64,000 bases of DNA from Gordonia westfalica (GCF_900105725.1 NZ_FNLM01000034.1:682001-746000); one strand, 5' to 3'. Counted from the first letter of the stretch, positions 50,765 to 60,645 are shown. The notes: a model not told the origin generated them from the sequence alone. A program made the numbers and translations.

Positions 50765-51301
50765 TCAGTGGTACCGGGGGGTGAGGAGCGGCTGACCGAC
50801 GCGCAGCCCGCTGGACGCCAGGTCGTTCATCTGGATGATCTCGTCGACCACCGCTTCACGCGGCATCTCGGGGGCGATCCGCGACGCGATGGTGCTCAAC
50901 GAGTCGCCGGACCGCACGTGCACGACCTCGGTGCCGACCGAGGCGGGCGTGACCGATGCGGCGTAGTTCTGCCCGACGATCGCGATGACCCACACGGCCA
51001 GGGCGAGCCCGACGCCGGCGAGGACCGCCGTGGCGGTACGACGACGGCGGCGGATGACAGCCGCGGGAGCCGGAGCGGCGGGACGCGCGGCCGGGACCAC
51101 CGGTCCGCGCCCACGGGTACCGACCGGTGCGGCGCACTGGGTGGAGTTGACGCGGCGGACCCGGATCGCCGACTCCGGCACCGGACGGTTGTCGACGGGC
51201 CGGCGACCGTCGGTGCGTCGGGGCGCGCGGGGACGATCCAGGACGTCACCGCGGACGGTGTCGGTGTGGCGGACGGGGTCGATGAGAGTGGCGGTGCGCA
51301 T
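50765..51301 (-). CDS. LysM domain membrane protein (Rv2719c-like, SOS-linked)
   Basis: 178 residues from ATG 51301 with GGAGGG upstream. A ~95-residue basic Arg/Pro-rich cytosolic region leads to one transmembrane helix (ATAVLAGVGLALAVWVIAIVG) and a C-terminal extracellular LysM peptidoglycan-binding domain (VVHVRSGDSLSTIASRIAP ... LRVGQPLLTP). In M. tuberculosis the equivalent Rv2719c is damage-induced and affects cell division. An SOS box lies 73 bp upstream at 51374-51389. Divergent from lexA. Confidence 0.85.
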   Translation of the reverse strand: MRTATLIDPVRHTDTVRGDVLDRPRAPRRTDGRRPVDNRPVPESAIRVRRVNSTQCAAPVGTRGRGPVVPAARPAAPAPAAVIRRRRRTATAVLAGVGLALAVWVIAIVGQNYAASVTPASVGTEVVHVRSGDSLSTIASRIAPEMPREAVVDEIIQMNDLASSGLRVGQPLLTPRYH

Positions 51302-51373
51302 GGTGCCCTCCGTGTTTCCGGTCGAACGGGGTTCGTACTGCGACGGCGTCGTCGCGTTCGAACCGTTCGAATG

Positions 51374-51389
51374 TCGATCATCTGTTCGA
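51374..51389. promoter_or_regulatory. LexA (SOS) box upstream of the LysM gene
   Basis: TCGATCATCTGTTCGA differs at one position from the mycobacterial/Gram-positive TCGAAC-N4-GTTCGA palindrome. It lies 73 bp from the LysM start and suggests LexA control of that gene. Confidence 0.7.
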
Positions 51390-51442
51390 TGAACTGATGT
51401 TCGATTTGTAGCACGGCGCTCCGACAATTGTCTCGCGACACG

Positions 51443-51483
51443 TCGAACAAATGTTTGATGCGGTCGGCATTCTCGGCTAGGGT
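51443..51483 (+). promoter_or_regulatory. lexA promoter with overlapping SOS box
   Basis: TCGAACAAATGTTTGA (51443-51458) matches the SOS-box palindrome with one change. The -35 TTGATG (51455-51460) overlaps its right end and is followed after exactly 17 bases by the -10 TAGGGT (51478-51483). LexA bound here would block its own promoter. Confidence 0.75.
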
Positions 51484-51537
51484 CGTGGACAGACAAGCGG
51501 TCTACCAGCACGTTCGGAATCGAGAGGAAACCCGATC

Positions 51538-52245
51538 ATGAGCGATGACGGCGGTAAGCGCACCGGAGCGCGGGGCGCCGACGAGCCCGTCACCCCGGCG
51601 GATGTGGCGGCGGCAGAGGCCTCGCTGACGCCCCGCCAGCGCGGAGTTCTCGAGGTGATCCGCAAATCCGTGCGCGAACGCGGCTACCCCCCGAGCATCC
51701 GGGAGATCGGTGACGAGGTGGGTCTCACGTCCACGTCGTCGGTCGCCCATCAGCTGCGGACGCTGGAACGCAAGGGGCTCCTCAAGCGCGACGCCAACCG
51801 GCCGCGTGCGGTCAACATCGCACCGAGCGATCCACCGCCGCCCACCTCGCCCGCCGGCGGCGCGCTGCCCGAGCCCACCTTCGTGCCCGTCCTCGGCCGG
51901 ATCGCCGCCGGCGGTCCCATCCTCGCCGAGGAGGCCGTCGAGGACGTGTTCCCGCTTCCCCGCGAACTCGTCGGCGAGGGGTCACTGTTCCTGTTGAAGG
52001 TCGTCGGCGAATCGATGATCGACGCCGCGATCTGTGACGGTGACTGGGTCGTGGTCCGTCAGCAGAACGTGGCCGACAACGGCGACATCGTGGCCGCGAT
52101 GATCGACGGCGAGGCCACGGTCAAGACGTTCAAACGCCGGCAGGGACACGTCTGGCTGATGCCGCACAACGAGTTGTTCGACCCGATCCCGGGCGACGAG
52201 GCCGTCATCCTCGGCAAGGTCGTCACCGTGATGCGGCGAGTCTGA
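51538..52245 (+). CDS. lexA: SOS response repressor LexA
   Basis: 235 residues from ATG 51538 (GAGAGGAAA upstream). N-terminal winged-helix DNA-binding domain (about 30-95; [23 protein letters not shown]) and C-terminal self-cleaving peptidase domain. The cleavage bond is Ala124-Gly125 (IAAGGP); the catalytic dyad is Ser159 (VVGESMID) and Lys196 (ATVKTF). Cleavage is triggered by RecA filaments after DNA damage. Equivalent of Rv2720. Its 3' end overlaps the convergent ptsI by 23 bases. Confidence 0.97.
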   Translation: MSDDGGKRTGARGADEPVTPADVAAAEASLTPRQRGVLEVIRKSVRERGYPPSIREIGDEVGLTSTSSVAHQLRTLERKGLLKRDANRPRAVNIAPSDPPPPTSPAGGALPEPTFVPVLGRIAAGGPILAEEAVEDVFPLPRELVGEGSLFLLKVVGESMIDAAICDGDWVVVRQQNVADNGDIVAAMIDGEATVKTFKRRQGHVWLMPHNELFDPIPGDEAVILGKVVTVMRRV

Positions 52246-53923
52246 CCTCGTCACTGTCCAGGATCGCGGCGGCAGCCGCGCGGGCCGCAGCCGGATCGGT
52301 GGCGGCCAGCGCCGCTGCCGCCGCTTTCTTGCATGTCTCGAGGGTGACCGCGCCGAGCTGGGCGCCCACCGCGGGGGCCGCCACCGGAGCACTCGACAAG
52401 GACGTCACCCCCAGGCCGACGAGTACGCAGGCGAGGTACGGGTCCGCGGCCGCCTCACCACAGACACCCACCGGCTTCCCCTGATCGCGTCCGGCCTGCG
52501 CGACCATCGAGATCAGGTGCAGCACAGCGGGTTGCCACGGATCGGTCAGCGCCGCGAGGTCGGCCGACATCCGGTCGGCGGCCATCGTGTACTGCGTGAG
52601 GTCGTTGGTGCCGATCGAGACGAAGTCGACCTCGGCGAGGATCGCCGGCGCGAGGATCGCCGCGGCCGGGACCTCGACCATCACCCCGGCGACGAGACCG
52701 CGTTCGCGCACCTGTGCGGCGAACGCCGCGGCCTCGGCGGGTGAGGCGATCATCGGCGCCATGACCCATGGCCGGGCTCCCGATTCCTCTGCGGCGCGGG
52801 CGATCGCGTCGAGCTGATGGGCGCGGATCTCGGGGTGCGCCAGGGCGATCCGATCGCCGCGGACACCGAGTGCCGGGTTGGCCTCGTCGGGGTGGGAGAC
52901 GAACCGAAGCGGTTTGTCCGATCCGGCGTCTAGGGTCCGCACGACGACCTTCCCGCCTGCGAACGCGTCCAGCACCTCGCGGTAGATCGCGGCCTGCTCC
53001 TCCACCGACGGTTCGTCGGCGCGCTCGAGGAACGCCAACTCGGTACGGAACAGTCCGACCCCTTCGACCGGCTGGCCGGTGGCAGCGCGGGCCGACGCGC
53101 CGTCGGCGACATTGGCCAGGATCGCCACCTCGACGCCGTCGGCGGTCCGGCCGGGACCCGACCAACCGGCGACGCGCGCGGCGTGGTGCCGGTACTCCTC
53201 GACCCGGGCGGACGCGACGGCGTCGTCGGGGTCGACGACGATCTCGCCGGTGGTGCCGTCGACGAGAATCGCGGTGCCGGATTCGATCTCGCCGAGTCCG
53301 CCGACCGCCACGACACACGGGATGCCGAGTTGACGGGCGATGATCGCGGTATGGCTGGTGGGTCCGCCGAGTCGTGTCACGAGCGCGATCGTGGCGGCGG
53401 GATCGAGGCCCGCGGTGTCGGCGGGGGCGAGATCGTCGGCCAGGAGGATCGAGGGCACCTCAGGCGTGGGTACACCGGGTTCGGGAAGGCCCAGCAGTTC
53501 GGCGACGACGCGGTCGCGAACATCGTTGAGGTCGGTGACACGTTCGGCCATCAGCCCGCCGAGCTTGGTGAACACCGCGGCGAACTGTTCGGTGGCGGCG
53601 ACGGCCGCGGACGGCGCCGAGGCGCCCTTCGCGATCAGTGCCGATGCCGCGCCGATCCAGCCGCGGTCCTCCGCGAGCCCGGCCGTGGCGGCGAGCACCT
53701 CGGCGGCGACGCCGGTGTTCTGTGACGCACGCTCGCGCAGCCGCGCGGCGACGGTGGCCGCAGCCTCGGTGAACCGCGCGCTCTCCTCGGCGCGCCGGCC
53801 CTCCGCGATCTCGACCCCGGCGCCGAGTGCCTCCGCGGAATGGTCGGGGCGGCGTCCCGGCCAGAGCGCGGGCCCGTGAGCCACTCCACCGACAACCGGC
53901 GTCCCCGTCAAAATCTCCGTCAT
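52223..53923 (-). CDS. ptsI: PTS phosphoenolpyruvate-protein phosphotransferase (Enzyme I)
   Basis: 566 residues from ATG 53923. Starts the PTS phosphate relay by taking phosphate from PEP and passing it to HPr. The phospho-histidine is His191 in [15 protein letters not shown]. The PEP-binding C-terminal TIM barrel shows [33 protein letters not shown] and the catalytic Cys in [10 protein letters not shown]. It is transcribed away from fruR-fruK-fruA-ptsH and shares their 136-bp regulatory gap. No clear RBS. Confidence 0.95.
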   Translation of the reverse strand: MTEILTGTPVVGGVAHGPALWPGRRPDHSAEALGAGVEIAEGRRAEESARFTEAAATVAARLRERASQNTGVAAEVLAATAGLAEDRGWIGAASALIAKGASAPSAAVAATEQFAAVFTKLGGLMAERVTDLNDVRDRVVAELLGLPEPGVPTPEVPSILLADDLAPADTAGLDPAATIALVTRLGGPTSHTAIIARQLGIPCVVAVGGLGEIESGTAILVDGTTGEIVVDPDDAVASARVEEYRHHAARVAGWSGPGRTADGVEVAILANVADGASARAATGQPVEGVGLFRTELAFLERADEPSVEEQAAIYREVLDAFAGGKVVVRTLDAGSDKPLRFVSHPDEANPALGVRGDRIALAHPEIRAHQLDAIARAAEESGARPWVMAPMIASPAEAAAFAAQVRERGLVAGVMVEVPAAAILAPAILAEVDFVSIGTNDLTQYTMAADRMSADLAALTDPWQPAVLHLISMVAQAGRDQGKPVGVCGEAAADPYLACVLVGLGVTSLSSAPVAAPAVGAQLGAVTLETCKKAAAAALAATDPAAARAAAAAILDSDEVRLAASR

Positions 53924-53983
53924 GTGACCACGGTTACAAATTCTTCTTGACTTGTCAACACAAACAGGCGTAAACACAGTTAC
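53923..53983. promoter_or_regulatory. Shared control region of ptsI and the fru operon
   Basis: Three palindromes lie in this AT-rich gap. TGTGACCACGGTTACA (53923-53938) is one change from the Crp/GlxR consensus and abuts the ptsI start. TTGACTTGTCAA (53947-53958) is a perfect 12-bp repeat that also offers a minus-strand TTGACA. GTAAACACAGTTAC (53970-53983) is a weaker one. These are plausible sites for a cAMP receptor and for the DeoR-type regulator encoded next door. Confidence 0.45.
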
Positions 53984-54059
53984 TACAACACGCAAAGTCA
54001 CATGTTCCCACATTCACGGGAGCGGCCAGACTCGCGGGAACGATCAGAACGGAGCCGGT

Positions 54060-54830
54060 GTGTACGCCGAGGAGAGACAGCAGGCCATCGCCGAGGAGGT
54101 GCGCGTCGCAGGGCGCGCCTCGGTCGCCGAGCTCGCCACGAAGTTCGACGTGACCAGCGAGACGGTGCGGCGTGACCTGGCCGCCCTCGAGCGGGCCGGC
54201 CATCTGCAGCGCGTCCACGGCGGTGCCGTCCGGCCCGAGATCACGCGCGTGATCGGCGAACTCGGCATCGACGAACGCGAGACCGAACAGACCGAGGAGA
54301 AGGCCGCCATCGGCCGCGCCGCCCTCCGCTTCTTCCCGCCCGACGGCGGATCGGTGCTCTTCGACGCCGGGACCACCACCTTCCGGGCCGCCGAGGCCAT
54401 GCCGCGGGACCGCGACCTCACACTCATCACCAACAGCCTGCCGATCGCCGGGCTGCTCGCCGGACGTCGCGCCGACGGTCTGCATTCGCTCGGTGGCCGT
54501 GTCCGCGGCCTCACCCAGGCCACCGTCGGCTCCGAAACCGTCGCCGCACTGGGCCGGCTGCGCGTGACCACCGCGTTCATCGGCACCAACGGCCTGAGCG
54601 AGTCACACGGCCTGTCCACCCCGGACCCCGACGAGGCGGCGGTGAAGGCGGCGATGGTCGCCGCGGCCCGACGTGTCGTCGTCCTTGCCGACAGCTCGAA
54701 GATGGAGCGCGAGGAGTTGTCCGGATTCGCCGGCGTCGACGACATCGACGTCCTGATCACCGACTCCGGGATCGATCCGAGGTTCTCGGCCGCACTGTCG
54801 GCCCGCGGCGTCGAGGTCGTGATCGCGTGA
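54060..54830 (+). CDS. DeoR-family transcriptional regulator of the fructose PTS
   Basis: 256 residues from GTG 54060 (GGAG five bases upstream). N-terminal DeoR helix-turn-helix (VYAEERQQAIAEEVR, SVAELATKFDVTSETVRRDLAALE) and C-terminal sugar-phosphate-sensing DeoRC domain (about 75-235; LFDAGTTTFRAAEAM, LITNSLPIAGLLA, AFIGTNGLSESHGLSTPD). The stop overlaps the fruK GTG by four bases. Likely senses fructose 1-phosphate and represses the fru/pts genes, like FruR or SugR of corynebacteria; that ligand is inferred from context. Confidence 0.9.
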   Translation: MYAEERQQAIAEEVRVAGRASVAELATKFDVTSETVRRDLAALERAGHLQRVHGGAVRPEITRVIGELGIDERETEQTEEKAAIGRAALRFFPPDGGSVLFDAGTTTFRAAEAMPRDRDLTLITNSLPIAGLLAGRRADGLHSLGGRVRGLTQATVGSETVAALGRLRVTTAFIGTNGLSESHGLSTPDPDEAAVKAAMVAAARRVVVLADSSKMEREELSGFAGVDDIDVLITDSGIDPRFSAALSARGVEVVIA

Positions 54831-55792
54831 TCCTCACCGTCACGGCCAACCCCAGTGTCGACCGCACCCTCGAACTCGCCACCCCGCTACGGCGCGGCGA
54901 GGTCCAGCGCGCCGGCGTCGTCCGGGCGCAACCGGGCGGAAAGGGCGTCAACGTCGCCCGGACCGTCGCCGCCGCCGGACTCGTCACCCGCGCCCTGCTA
55001 CCGGCGCGTGCGGGTGATCCGCTGCTCGCGGCCCTCGACGACCTCGGACTCCCCTACGACGCGGTCCCCGTCGACGGCGAGGTCCGCTCCAACGTCACCA
55101 TCGCCGAGTCCGACGGCACCACCACCAAGATCAATGCACCCGGCGTCACCCTGGCGCCGGCCCAACTCGAGGCGCTGGGCACGCTGATCCGTTCCCACGC
55201 GAACGGAGCGGACTGGGTCACCCTGTGCGGATCGTTGCCGCCTGGTGTACCCGACGACTGGTATCGGACCGTCGCCGACGCCCTGGTCACCGCCGGCTGC
55301 CGCGTGGCGGTGGACACCTCGGGCGCACCGCTGCGTGCAGCCGCCGCCGGACGTGTCGACCTCATCAAGCCCAACGAGGACGAGCTCGCCGAACTCACCG
55401 GCGCGGATGCGGACGAGCTCCGGGAATCGCTGTCCCACAACGATCTCCGTCCGGTCGTGACCGCATCGAGAGTTCTCGTCGAGCAGATCGGCGGCAGCGT
55501 CCTGGCCACTCTCGGGGCGCGGGGCGCCGTGCTGGTCACCCCGGCGGGCACCTGGTGCGCGACCCCGCCGCCCATCGTGCCGCGCAGCACCGTCGGCGCG
55601 GGTGACTCCTCCCTCGCCGGCTTCCTCATCGCCCAGACGCGCGGCGCCTCGGCGCCCGAATGTCTGCGATCCGCCGTCGCCTACGGTTCGGCGGCCGCCG
55701 CCCTGGCCGGCACCGCCTCACCCACCCCCGACCACCTCGACCTGTCCGGGGTCTCGGTCACGGAGCTGTCCGGGGCCGCCCCCATGAACTGA
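54827..55792 (+). CDS. fruK: 1-phosphofructokinase FruK
   Basis: 321 residues from GTG 54827, overlapping the regulator stop. PfkB-family kinase: substrate-side VTANPSVDRTLEL and PGGKGVNVARTVAAAG, ATP-side IKPNEDELAELTG and the anion-hole/catalytic-base loop VGAGDSSLAGFL. It phosphorylates fructose 1-phosphate, the product of the PTS permease encoded next, to fructose 1,6-bisphosphate. Confidence 0.93.
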   Translation: MILTVTANPSVDRTLELATPLRRGEVQRAGVVRAQPGGKGVNVARTVAAAGLVTRALLPARAGDPLLAALDDLGLPYDAVPVDGEVRSNVTIAESDGTTTKINAPGVTLAPAQLEALGTLIRSHANGADWVTLCGSLPPGVPDDWYRTVADALVTAGCRVAVDTSGAPLRAAAAGRVDLIKPNEDELAELTGADADELRESLSHNDLRPVVTASRVLVEQIGGSVLATLGARGAVLVTPAGTWCATPPPIVPRSTVGAGDSSLAGFLIAQTRGASAPECLRSAVAYGSAAAALAGTASPTPDHLDLSGVSVTELSGAAPMN

Positions 55793-55839
55793 CCGAACCC
55801 CGACCCGCTCACCGACCTCTCCACTCCGAAGGACATCCC

Positions 55840-57870
55840 ATGACCGAGCAGATCATCACCGCCCAGACGGTGAGTCTCGACGTCGACGCCGGTGCAGACC
55901 CCGCCGCCGTCATCACCACCCTCGCCGACGCCCTGGCTGCTGCCGGACGGACCACCGACCCCGCCGATCTGGCCCGCGCGGCACTCGAGCGGGAAGCCAA
56001 GTCGGCCACCGGCCTGCCCGGCGGCATCGCGATCCCGCACGCGCGCACCGCATCGGTGACGACGGCGAGCCTCGCCATGGCGCGCCTGTCCCGCAAGGTC
56101 GACTTCGGGGCCCCCGACGGCCCGGCCGACCTCGTCTTCCTGATCGCCGCCCCCGAGGGCGGTGCGGCCGCGCACATGAAGCTGCTGAGCTCCCTGGCGC
56201 GCTCGCTGGTCCGTCCCGACTTCGTGGCGGCCCTCCGCGAGGCCGAGAGCGACGAACGCGTCATCGAACTCGTCACCGAGGCCGTCGATCCCGAGGCCAA
56301 GAAGAAAGAGGCCGCTCCCCCGGCCGCCCCGGCCGCCCCGGCCGCCGAGACCCGGCCCCGCATCCTGGCGATCACCGCATGCCCCACGGGCATCGCGCAC
56401 ACCTACATGGCCGCGGACGCACTGAAGTACGCCGCGGAACGAGCCGGTGTCGAGTTCGCGGTGGAGACGCAGGGATCGTCGGCCACCACGCCGTTCGACC
56501 CCGAGGTGATCGCGGCCGCCGACGCCGTCATCTTCGCCACCGACATCGGGGTGAAGGGCAAGGGCCGCTTCCACGGCAAGCCGGTCATCGCATCGGGCGT
56601 CAAACGCGCGATCAACGAACCCGACAAGATGATCGCCGAAGCCGTTGCGGCCGGCCGCGATCCGAGTGCTCCGCGGGTGACCGACGACGGTGGCACCGAG
56701 TCCACCTCGACCGGATCGTCGCGCGTCGGTCTGGCAGGTCGGACCCGCCAGGCACTCATGACCGGCGTCAGCTACATGATCCCCTTCGTCGCCGCGGGCG
56801 GTCTGCTCATCGCGCTGGGCTTCCTGCTCGCCGGCTACGAGATCGCCAACAGCACCCTCGATTCGGGCGGCTCGCTCAACGACGCCGCGTTCATCGCCCT
56901 CAACAACAGCCTCTGGGATCTGCCATCGGGCGGTCTGCTCCAGTATCTGGGCGCGGTCAGCTTCGCGATCGGGTCGGGGGTGATGGGACTCGCCGTCCCG
57001 GTCCTCGCCGGATACATCTCCTTCGCCATCGCCGACCGGCCCGGCATCGCCCCCGGTTTCGTCGCGGGCCTGGTGTCACTCGCGGTCGGTGCGAGCTTCA
57101 TCGGCGCACTCATCGGTGGTCTCATCGCCGGCGCGGTCTGCCTGTGGATCTCGCGGCTTCCGGTGCCGCAGTGGGCACGCGGGCTGATGCCGGTGGTGGT
57201 CATCCCGTTGTTCGGCAGCATGATCGTCGGCGGACTGCTCTACATGGTCCTCGGCAAGCCGCTCGCCTGGCTGACCGAGCAGATGAACTCCGGGCTGGAG
57301 AGCATGTCCGGCGGATCGGCCGTCGTCCTCGGCATCGTGCTCGGCCTGATGATGTGCTTCGACCTCGGCGGACCCGTCAACAAGACCGCCTACCTGTTCG
57401 CCACCGCCGGAATCGCCGACGCCGCGACCGCCGGTCCCGCGCAGTTCCAGATCATGGCCGCGGTCATGTGCGCCGGCATGGTGCCGCCGCTGGCGCTTGC
57501 CCTCGCGACCGTGCTGCGACCCGGCCTGTTCACCGAACCCGAACGGGAGAACGGCAAGGCCGCATGGCTTCTCGGCGCGTCGTTCATCTCCGAGGGCGCC
57601 ATCCCGTTCGCCGCGGCCGACCCGTTCCGCGTCATCCCCTCGATGATGGCCGGCGGCGCCCTGTCCGGCGCGCTCATCATGGCGTTCGGCGTGGAGCTCC
57701 GCGCCCCGCACGGCGGCATCTTCGTCTTCTTCGCCATGAACAGCTGGGTGCTGTTCCTCGTGGCCCTCGTCGCCGGCACCGTGGTCAGCGCGGTCGCGGT
57801 GATCGCTGCGAAGCAGTTCGGCAGGACCCGCGAGGTCGCAGCGGCCGAGCTCGAAGCCGTGGCAGCCTGA
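55840..57870 (+). CDS. fruA: PTS fructose transporter subunit IIABC (FruA)
   Basis: 676 residues from ATG 55840 (GAAGGA upstream). Domain order IIA-IIB-IIC: IIA with phospho-His67 (IAIPHART), an Ala/Pro linker near 160-170, IIB with phospho-Cys181 (ITACPTGIAHTYMAADAL), then a IIC membrane domain with about nine to ten helices (ISYMIPFVAAGG-type start at GVSYMIPFVAAGG, and FDLGGPVNKTAY). It imports fructose with phosphorylation at carbon 1. Confidence 0.95.
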   Translation: MTEQIITAQTVSLDVDAGADPAAVITTLADALAAAGRTTDPADLARAALEREAKSATGLPGGIAIPHARTASVTTASLAMARLSRKVDFGAPDGPADLVFLIAAPEGGAAAHMKLLSSLARSLVRPDFVAALREAESDERVIELVTEAVDPEAKKKEAAPPAAPAAPAAETRPRILAITACPTGIAHTYMAADALKYAAERAGVEFAVETQGSSATTPFDPEVIAAADAVIFATDIGVKGKGRFHGKPVIASGVKRAINEPDKMIAEAVAAGRDPSAPRVTDDGGTESTSTGSSRVGLAGRTRQALMTGVSYMIPFVAAGGLLIALGFLLAGYEIANSTLDSGGSLNDAAFIALNNSLWDLPSGGLLQYLGAVSFAIGSGVMGLAVPVLAGYISFAIADRPGIAPGFVAGLVSLAVGASFIGALIGGLIAGAVCLWISRLPVPQWARGLMPVVVIPLFGSMIVGGLLYMVLGKPLAWLTEQMNSGLESMSGGSAVVLGIVLGLMMCFDLGGPVNKTAYLFATAGIADAATAGPAQFQIMAAVMCAGMVPPLALALATVLRPGLFTEPERENGKAAWLLGASFISEGAIPFAAADPFRVIPSMMAGGALSGALIMAFGVELRAPHGGIFVFFAMNSWVLFLVALVAGTVVSAVAVIAAKQFGRTREVAAAELEAVAA

Positions 57871-57932
57871 GAACCACGCCCGCACACAACAACCACGTCC
57901 AGACAACAGCAACCACCAACACAGGAGGCACC

Positions 57933-58193
57933 ATGCCCAGCACCACCGCCACCGTCGGATCGGCCGTCGGCCTGCACGCCCGCCCGGCCACCATCATCGC
58001 CGAGGCCGTCGCCGACGCCGGCACGACCGTCACCCTCGGCCTCGAGGGCGGCGATCCGGTCGACGCCGGTTCGGCGCTGATGATCATGACCCTCGGCGCC
58101 GAGAAGGGCACCAAGGTCGTGGTGACCGCCGACGACCAGGCGGCCCTGGACAAGATCGTCACCCTCGTCGAGACCGACCTGGACGCAGACTGA
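57933..58193 (+). CDS. ptsH: Phosphocarrier protein HPr
   Basis: 86 residues, AGGAGG upstream of ATG 57933. Carries phosphate from Enzyme I to FruA. Active His15 in GLHARPAT. Ser47 in AGSALMIM sits where Ser46 is phosphorylated in low-GC Gram-positives; no HPr kinase is seen nearby. Last gene of the fru operon, 62 bases after fruA. Confidence 0.95.
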   Translation: MPSTTATVGSAVGLHARPATIIAEAVADAGTTVTLGLEGGDPVDAGSALMIMTLGAEKGTKVVVTADDQAALDKIVTLVETDLDAD

Positions 58194-58229
58194 TCCGACG
58201 CCGATCTATCCGACGCCGAACGGTTTCGG

Positions 58230-59684
58230 CTAGACCCTGAGGTCCGCGATCTCGCCCGCGAAAGCGGCCGGGACGCGGACCTTCATCGTCGTCCCCGACT
58301 CGGTGTGATCGGACGTGAGGACCTCGCCCTCACTGTGGATGCGCGACACGATGTCACCGCGCGAGAAGGGCACCTCGATGGTGATCTCGACGTCTTCACG
58401 CCCCACGAATTCGCGGATGCGGTCGAACAGTTCGGGCAGTCCCTCGCCGGTGCGGGCCGAGACGAACACCGCGTCGACGCCGAGGGCGCCGCGCAGCTCG
58501 GTGAGCCGGTTGCCGTCGATCGCGTCGATCTTGTTGATGACCAACAGTTCCGGCGGCGCCTCGGCCTTCTCCTCGGCGACGATCTCGCCGATGACCTGAC
58601 GGACGGCCGAGATCTGTTCCATCGGGAACGGATCCGATCCGTCGACCACGTGCAGGAGGAGATCGGCGTCGACGACCTCCTCGAGGGTCGAGCGGAAGGC
58701 CTCGACGAGTTGGGTCGGCAGGTGCCGGACGAAACCGACGGTGTCGGTGAAGACCACGGCCCGACCGTCGTCGAGGGTGGCCCGCCGCGTCGTCGGGTCG
58801 AGGGTCGCGAACAGTGCGTCCTGGACGAGGACACCGGCGCCGGTCATTGCATTCACCAGGCTGGACTTGCCGGCGTTGGTGTAGCCGGCGACGGTGATCG
58901 ACGGGATCGCCGAACGGTTGCGCGCCGCCCGTTTGGTGGTGCGCGCCTTCTTCATGTCGCGGATCTCGCGGCGCAGCTTGGCCATCCGCTCACGGATGCG
59001 CCGGCGGTCGGTCTCGATCTTGGTCTCACCGGGACCGCGCAGGCCCACGCCGCCGTTGCTGCCGGCACGACCACCGGCCTGCCGGGACATCGACTCACCC
59101 CAACCACGCAGGCGCGGGAGCATGTACTCCATCTGGGCGAGCGAGACCTGCGCCTTGCCCTCGCGGGACGTGGCGTGCTGGGCGAAGATGTCGAGGATCA
59201 GTGCGGTCCGGTCGATGACCTTGACCTTGACGACCTTCTCCAGCGCGGTCAGCTGGGCGGGTGTGAGCTCACCGTCGCAGATGACGGTGTCGGCGCCGGT
59301 GGAGAGGACGATCTCGCGGAGTTCCTCGGCCTTGCCACTGCCGATGTAGGTGGCCGAGTCCGGTTTGGAGCGGCGCTGGATCAGCGCGTCGAGGACCTGC
59401 GAACCGGCGGTCTCGGCCAGGGCGGCGAGCTCGGCCATGTTGGCCTCGGCCGATGCGGCGCTGCCCTCGGTCCAGACGCCGACGAGCACCACCTTCTCGA
59501 GGCGGAGCTTCCGGTACTCGACCTCGGTGACGTCGGTGAGTTCGGTGGAGAGTCCCGCGACGCGCTGCAGTGACGCGCGCTCGGAGAGTTGGAGTTCGCC
59601 GACCGTCGGATCGTCGTCCCGGATGTCACCGGTGCGATCGTCGAGGTCCGCTGAGGAAAGGATCTGTGCTGATGATTCGGTCAT
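58230..59684 (-). CDS. hflX: GTPase HflX
   Basis: 484 residues from ATG 59684. An N-terminal HflX domain with the glycine-rich GWGESMSRQAGGRAG...GLRGPGETKIETDRR helical linker precedes the TRAFAC GTPase domain: G1 GYTNAGKSS, G3 DTVGFVRHLP, G4 NKID, G5 SARTGEG. A C-terminal acidic domain completes the protein. HflX binds 50S subunits and splits stalled or heat-damaged ribosomes. Equivalent of Rv2725c, upstream of dapF and miaA on the same strand order. Confidence 0.94.
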   Translation of the reverse strand: MTESSAQILSSADLDDRTGDIRDDDPTVGELQLSERASLQRVAGLSTELTDVTEVEYRKLRLEKVVLVGVWTEGSAASAEANMAELAALAETAGSQVLDALIQRRSKPDSATYIGSGKAEELREIVLSTGADTVICDGELTPAQLTALEKVVKVKVIDRTALILDIFAQHATSREGKAQVSLAQMEYMLPRLRGWGESMSRQAGGRAGSNGGVGLRGPGETKIETDRRRIRERMAKLRREIRDMKKARTTKRAARNRSAIPSITVAGYTNAGKSSLVNAMTGAGVLVQDALFATLDPTTRRATLDDGRAVVFTDTVGFVRHLPTQLVEAFRSTLEEVVDADLLLHVVDGSDPFPMEQISAVRQVIGEIVAEEKAEAPPELLVINKIDAIDGNRLTELRGALGVDAVFVSARTGEGLPELFDRIREFVGREDVEITIEVPFSRGDIVSRIHSEGEVLTSDHTESGTTMKVRVPAAFAGEIADLRV

Positions 59685-59735
59685 ACGGGATCCATGGTCT
59701 CACGCCCGACCCCTGCTCAGCACGTGATTATCGGC

Positions 59736-60632
59736 TCAGCGGTCCCAGCCGGGCCGGAGGACGCCGTCGGCGACCAGCGCGGAGGGCCCGCGCAGGGTCG
59801 AGCCGTCGGGCCGGATGGTCACCGTGACCTCGCCGCCCGGGATTCCGATCCGCAGCTCACCGGCGTCCTGACCGCGCGCATCGAGGGCGGCGCGCGTGGC
59901 CGCGACCAGGCCCGTTCCGCAGCTGCGCGTCTCGCCGACGCCGCGTTCGAAGACCCTCATCCGGGCGTACAGACAGCCGTCGGCGTCCTCGACCGGCGGG
60001 GTCAGCAACTCGACGTTGGCCCCGTTCGGGAAGTCTCCGGGTTCGATGACCACACCGGCGGTGAAGTCGACCGCCGCGAGGTCGTCGGCGGTCAGATCGG
60101 CGACCACGCAGGCCAGATGCGGGTTGCCGACGTCGACCTTGGCGCCGGGGTAGATGTCGTCGCCGATGCGCACCACCGAGGTGCCGTCGAGGCGTGCGAC
60201 ACCCATCTCCACGGTCACCTCGGCGTGCACGTCGTCGAAGGAGTGGATGATGACCGGCCGTGCTCCGGCGCGCGAGCCGACGGTGAAGGTGTCGACGTCG
60301 ACGAGGCCGGTGGCGCGGACGTAATGCGCGAAGACGCGGACCCCGTTGCCGCACATCTCGGCGATCGAGCCGTCGCCGTTGCGGTAGTCCATGAACCAGT
60401 CGTCGGCCGCGACGCCGTCGGGCAGCGCGTCGAGAACACCGCGTTCGACGAGCGCTCCCGTGCGCGCGACGCGCAGCAGACCGTCGGCGCCGATCCCCCG
60501 CTGCCGATCGCACAGCGCCGCGACCATCTCGGTGTCGAGGGTCAGTTCGGCGGCCGGGTCGGCGAGCACGACGAAATCGTTCTGGGTGCCGTGACCCTTG
60601 ACGAAACGCAGGCCGCTCTGGTGGGAACTCAC
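59736..60632 (-). CDS. dapF: Diaminopimelate epimerase
   Basis: 298 residues from GTG 60632. Converts LL- to meso-diaminopimelate for peptidoglycan and lysine synthesis. Two-base mechanism cysteines: Cys94 in AEMCGNGVRV and Cys238 in TRSCGTGLVA. The substrate loop GHGTQNDFVVL is near the N-terminus. A GTG six bases upstream (60638) is also in frame, but TAGTCT at 60645-60640 sits seven bases before GTG 60632, which favours a leaderless start there. Equivalent of Rv2726c. Confidence 0.95.
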   Translation of the reverse strand: MSSHQSGLRFVKGHGTQNDFVVLADPAAELTLDTEMVAALCDRQRGIGADGLLRVARTGALVERGVLDALPDGVAADDWFMDYRNGDGSIAEMCGNGVRVFAHYVRATGLVDVDTFTVGSRAGARPVIIHSFDDVHAEVTVEMGVARLDGTSVVRIGDDIYPGAKVDVGNPHLACVVADLTADDLAAVDFTAGVVIEPGDFPNGANVELLTPPVEDADGCLYARMRVFERGVGETRSCGTGLVAATRAALDARGQDAGELRIGIPGGEVTVTIRPDGSTLRGPSALVADGVLRPGWDR

Positions 60633-60639
60633 GCGCACC

Positions 60640-60645
60640 AGACTA
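60640..60645 (-). promoter_or_regulatory. -10 box of the leaderless dapF promoter
   Basis: TAGTCT on the minus strand, the same hexamer used by dut, with seven bases to GTG 60632 and no RBS. Confidence 0.5.
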
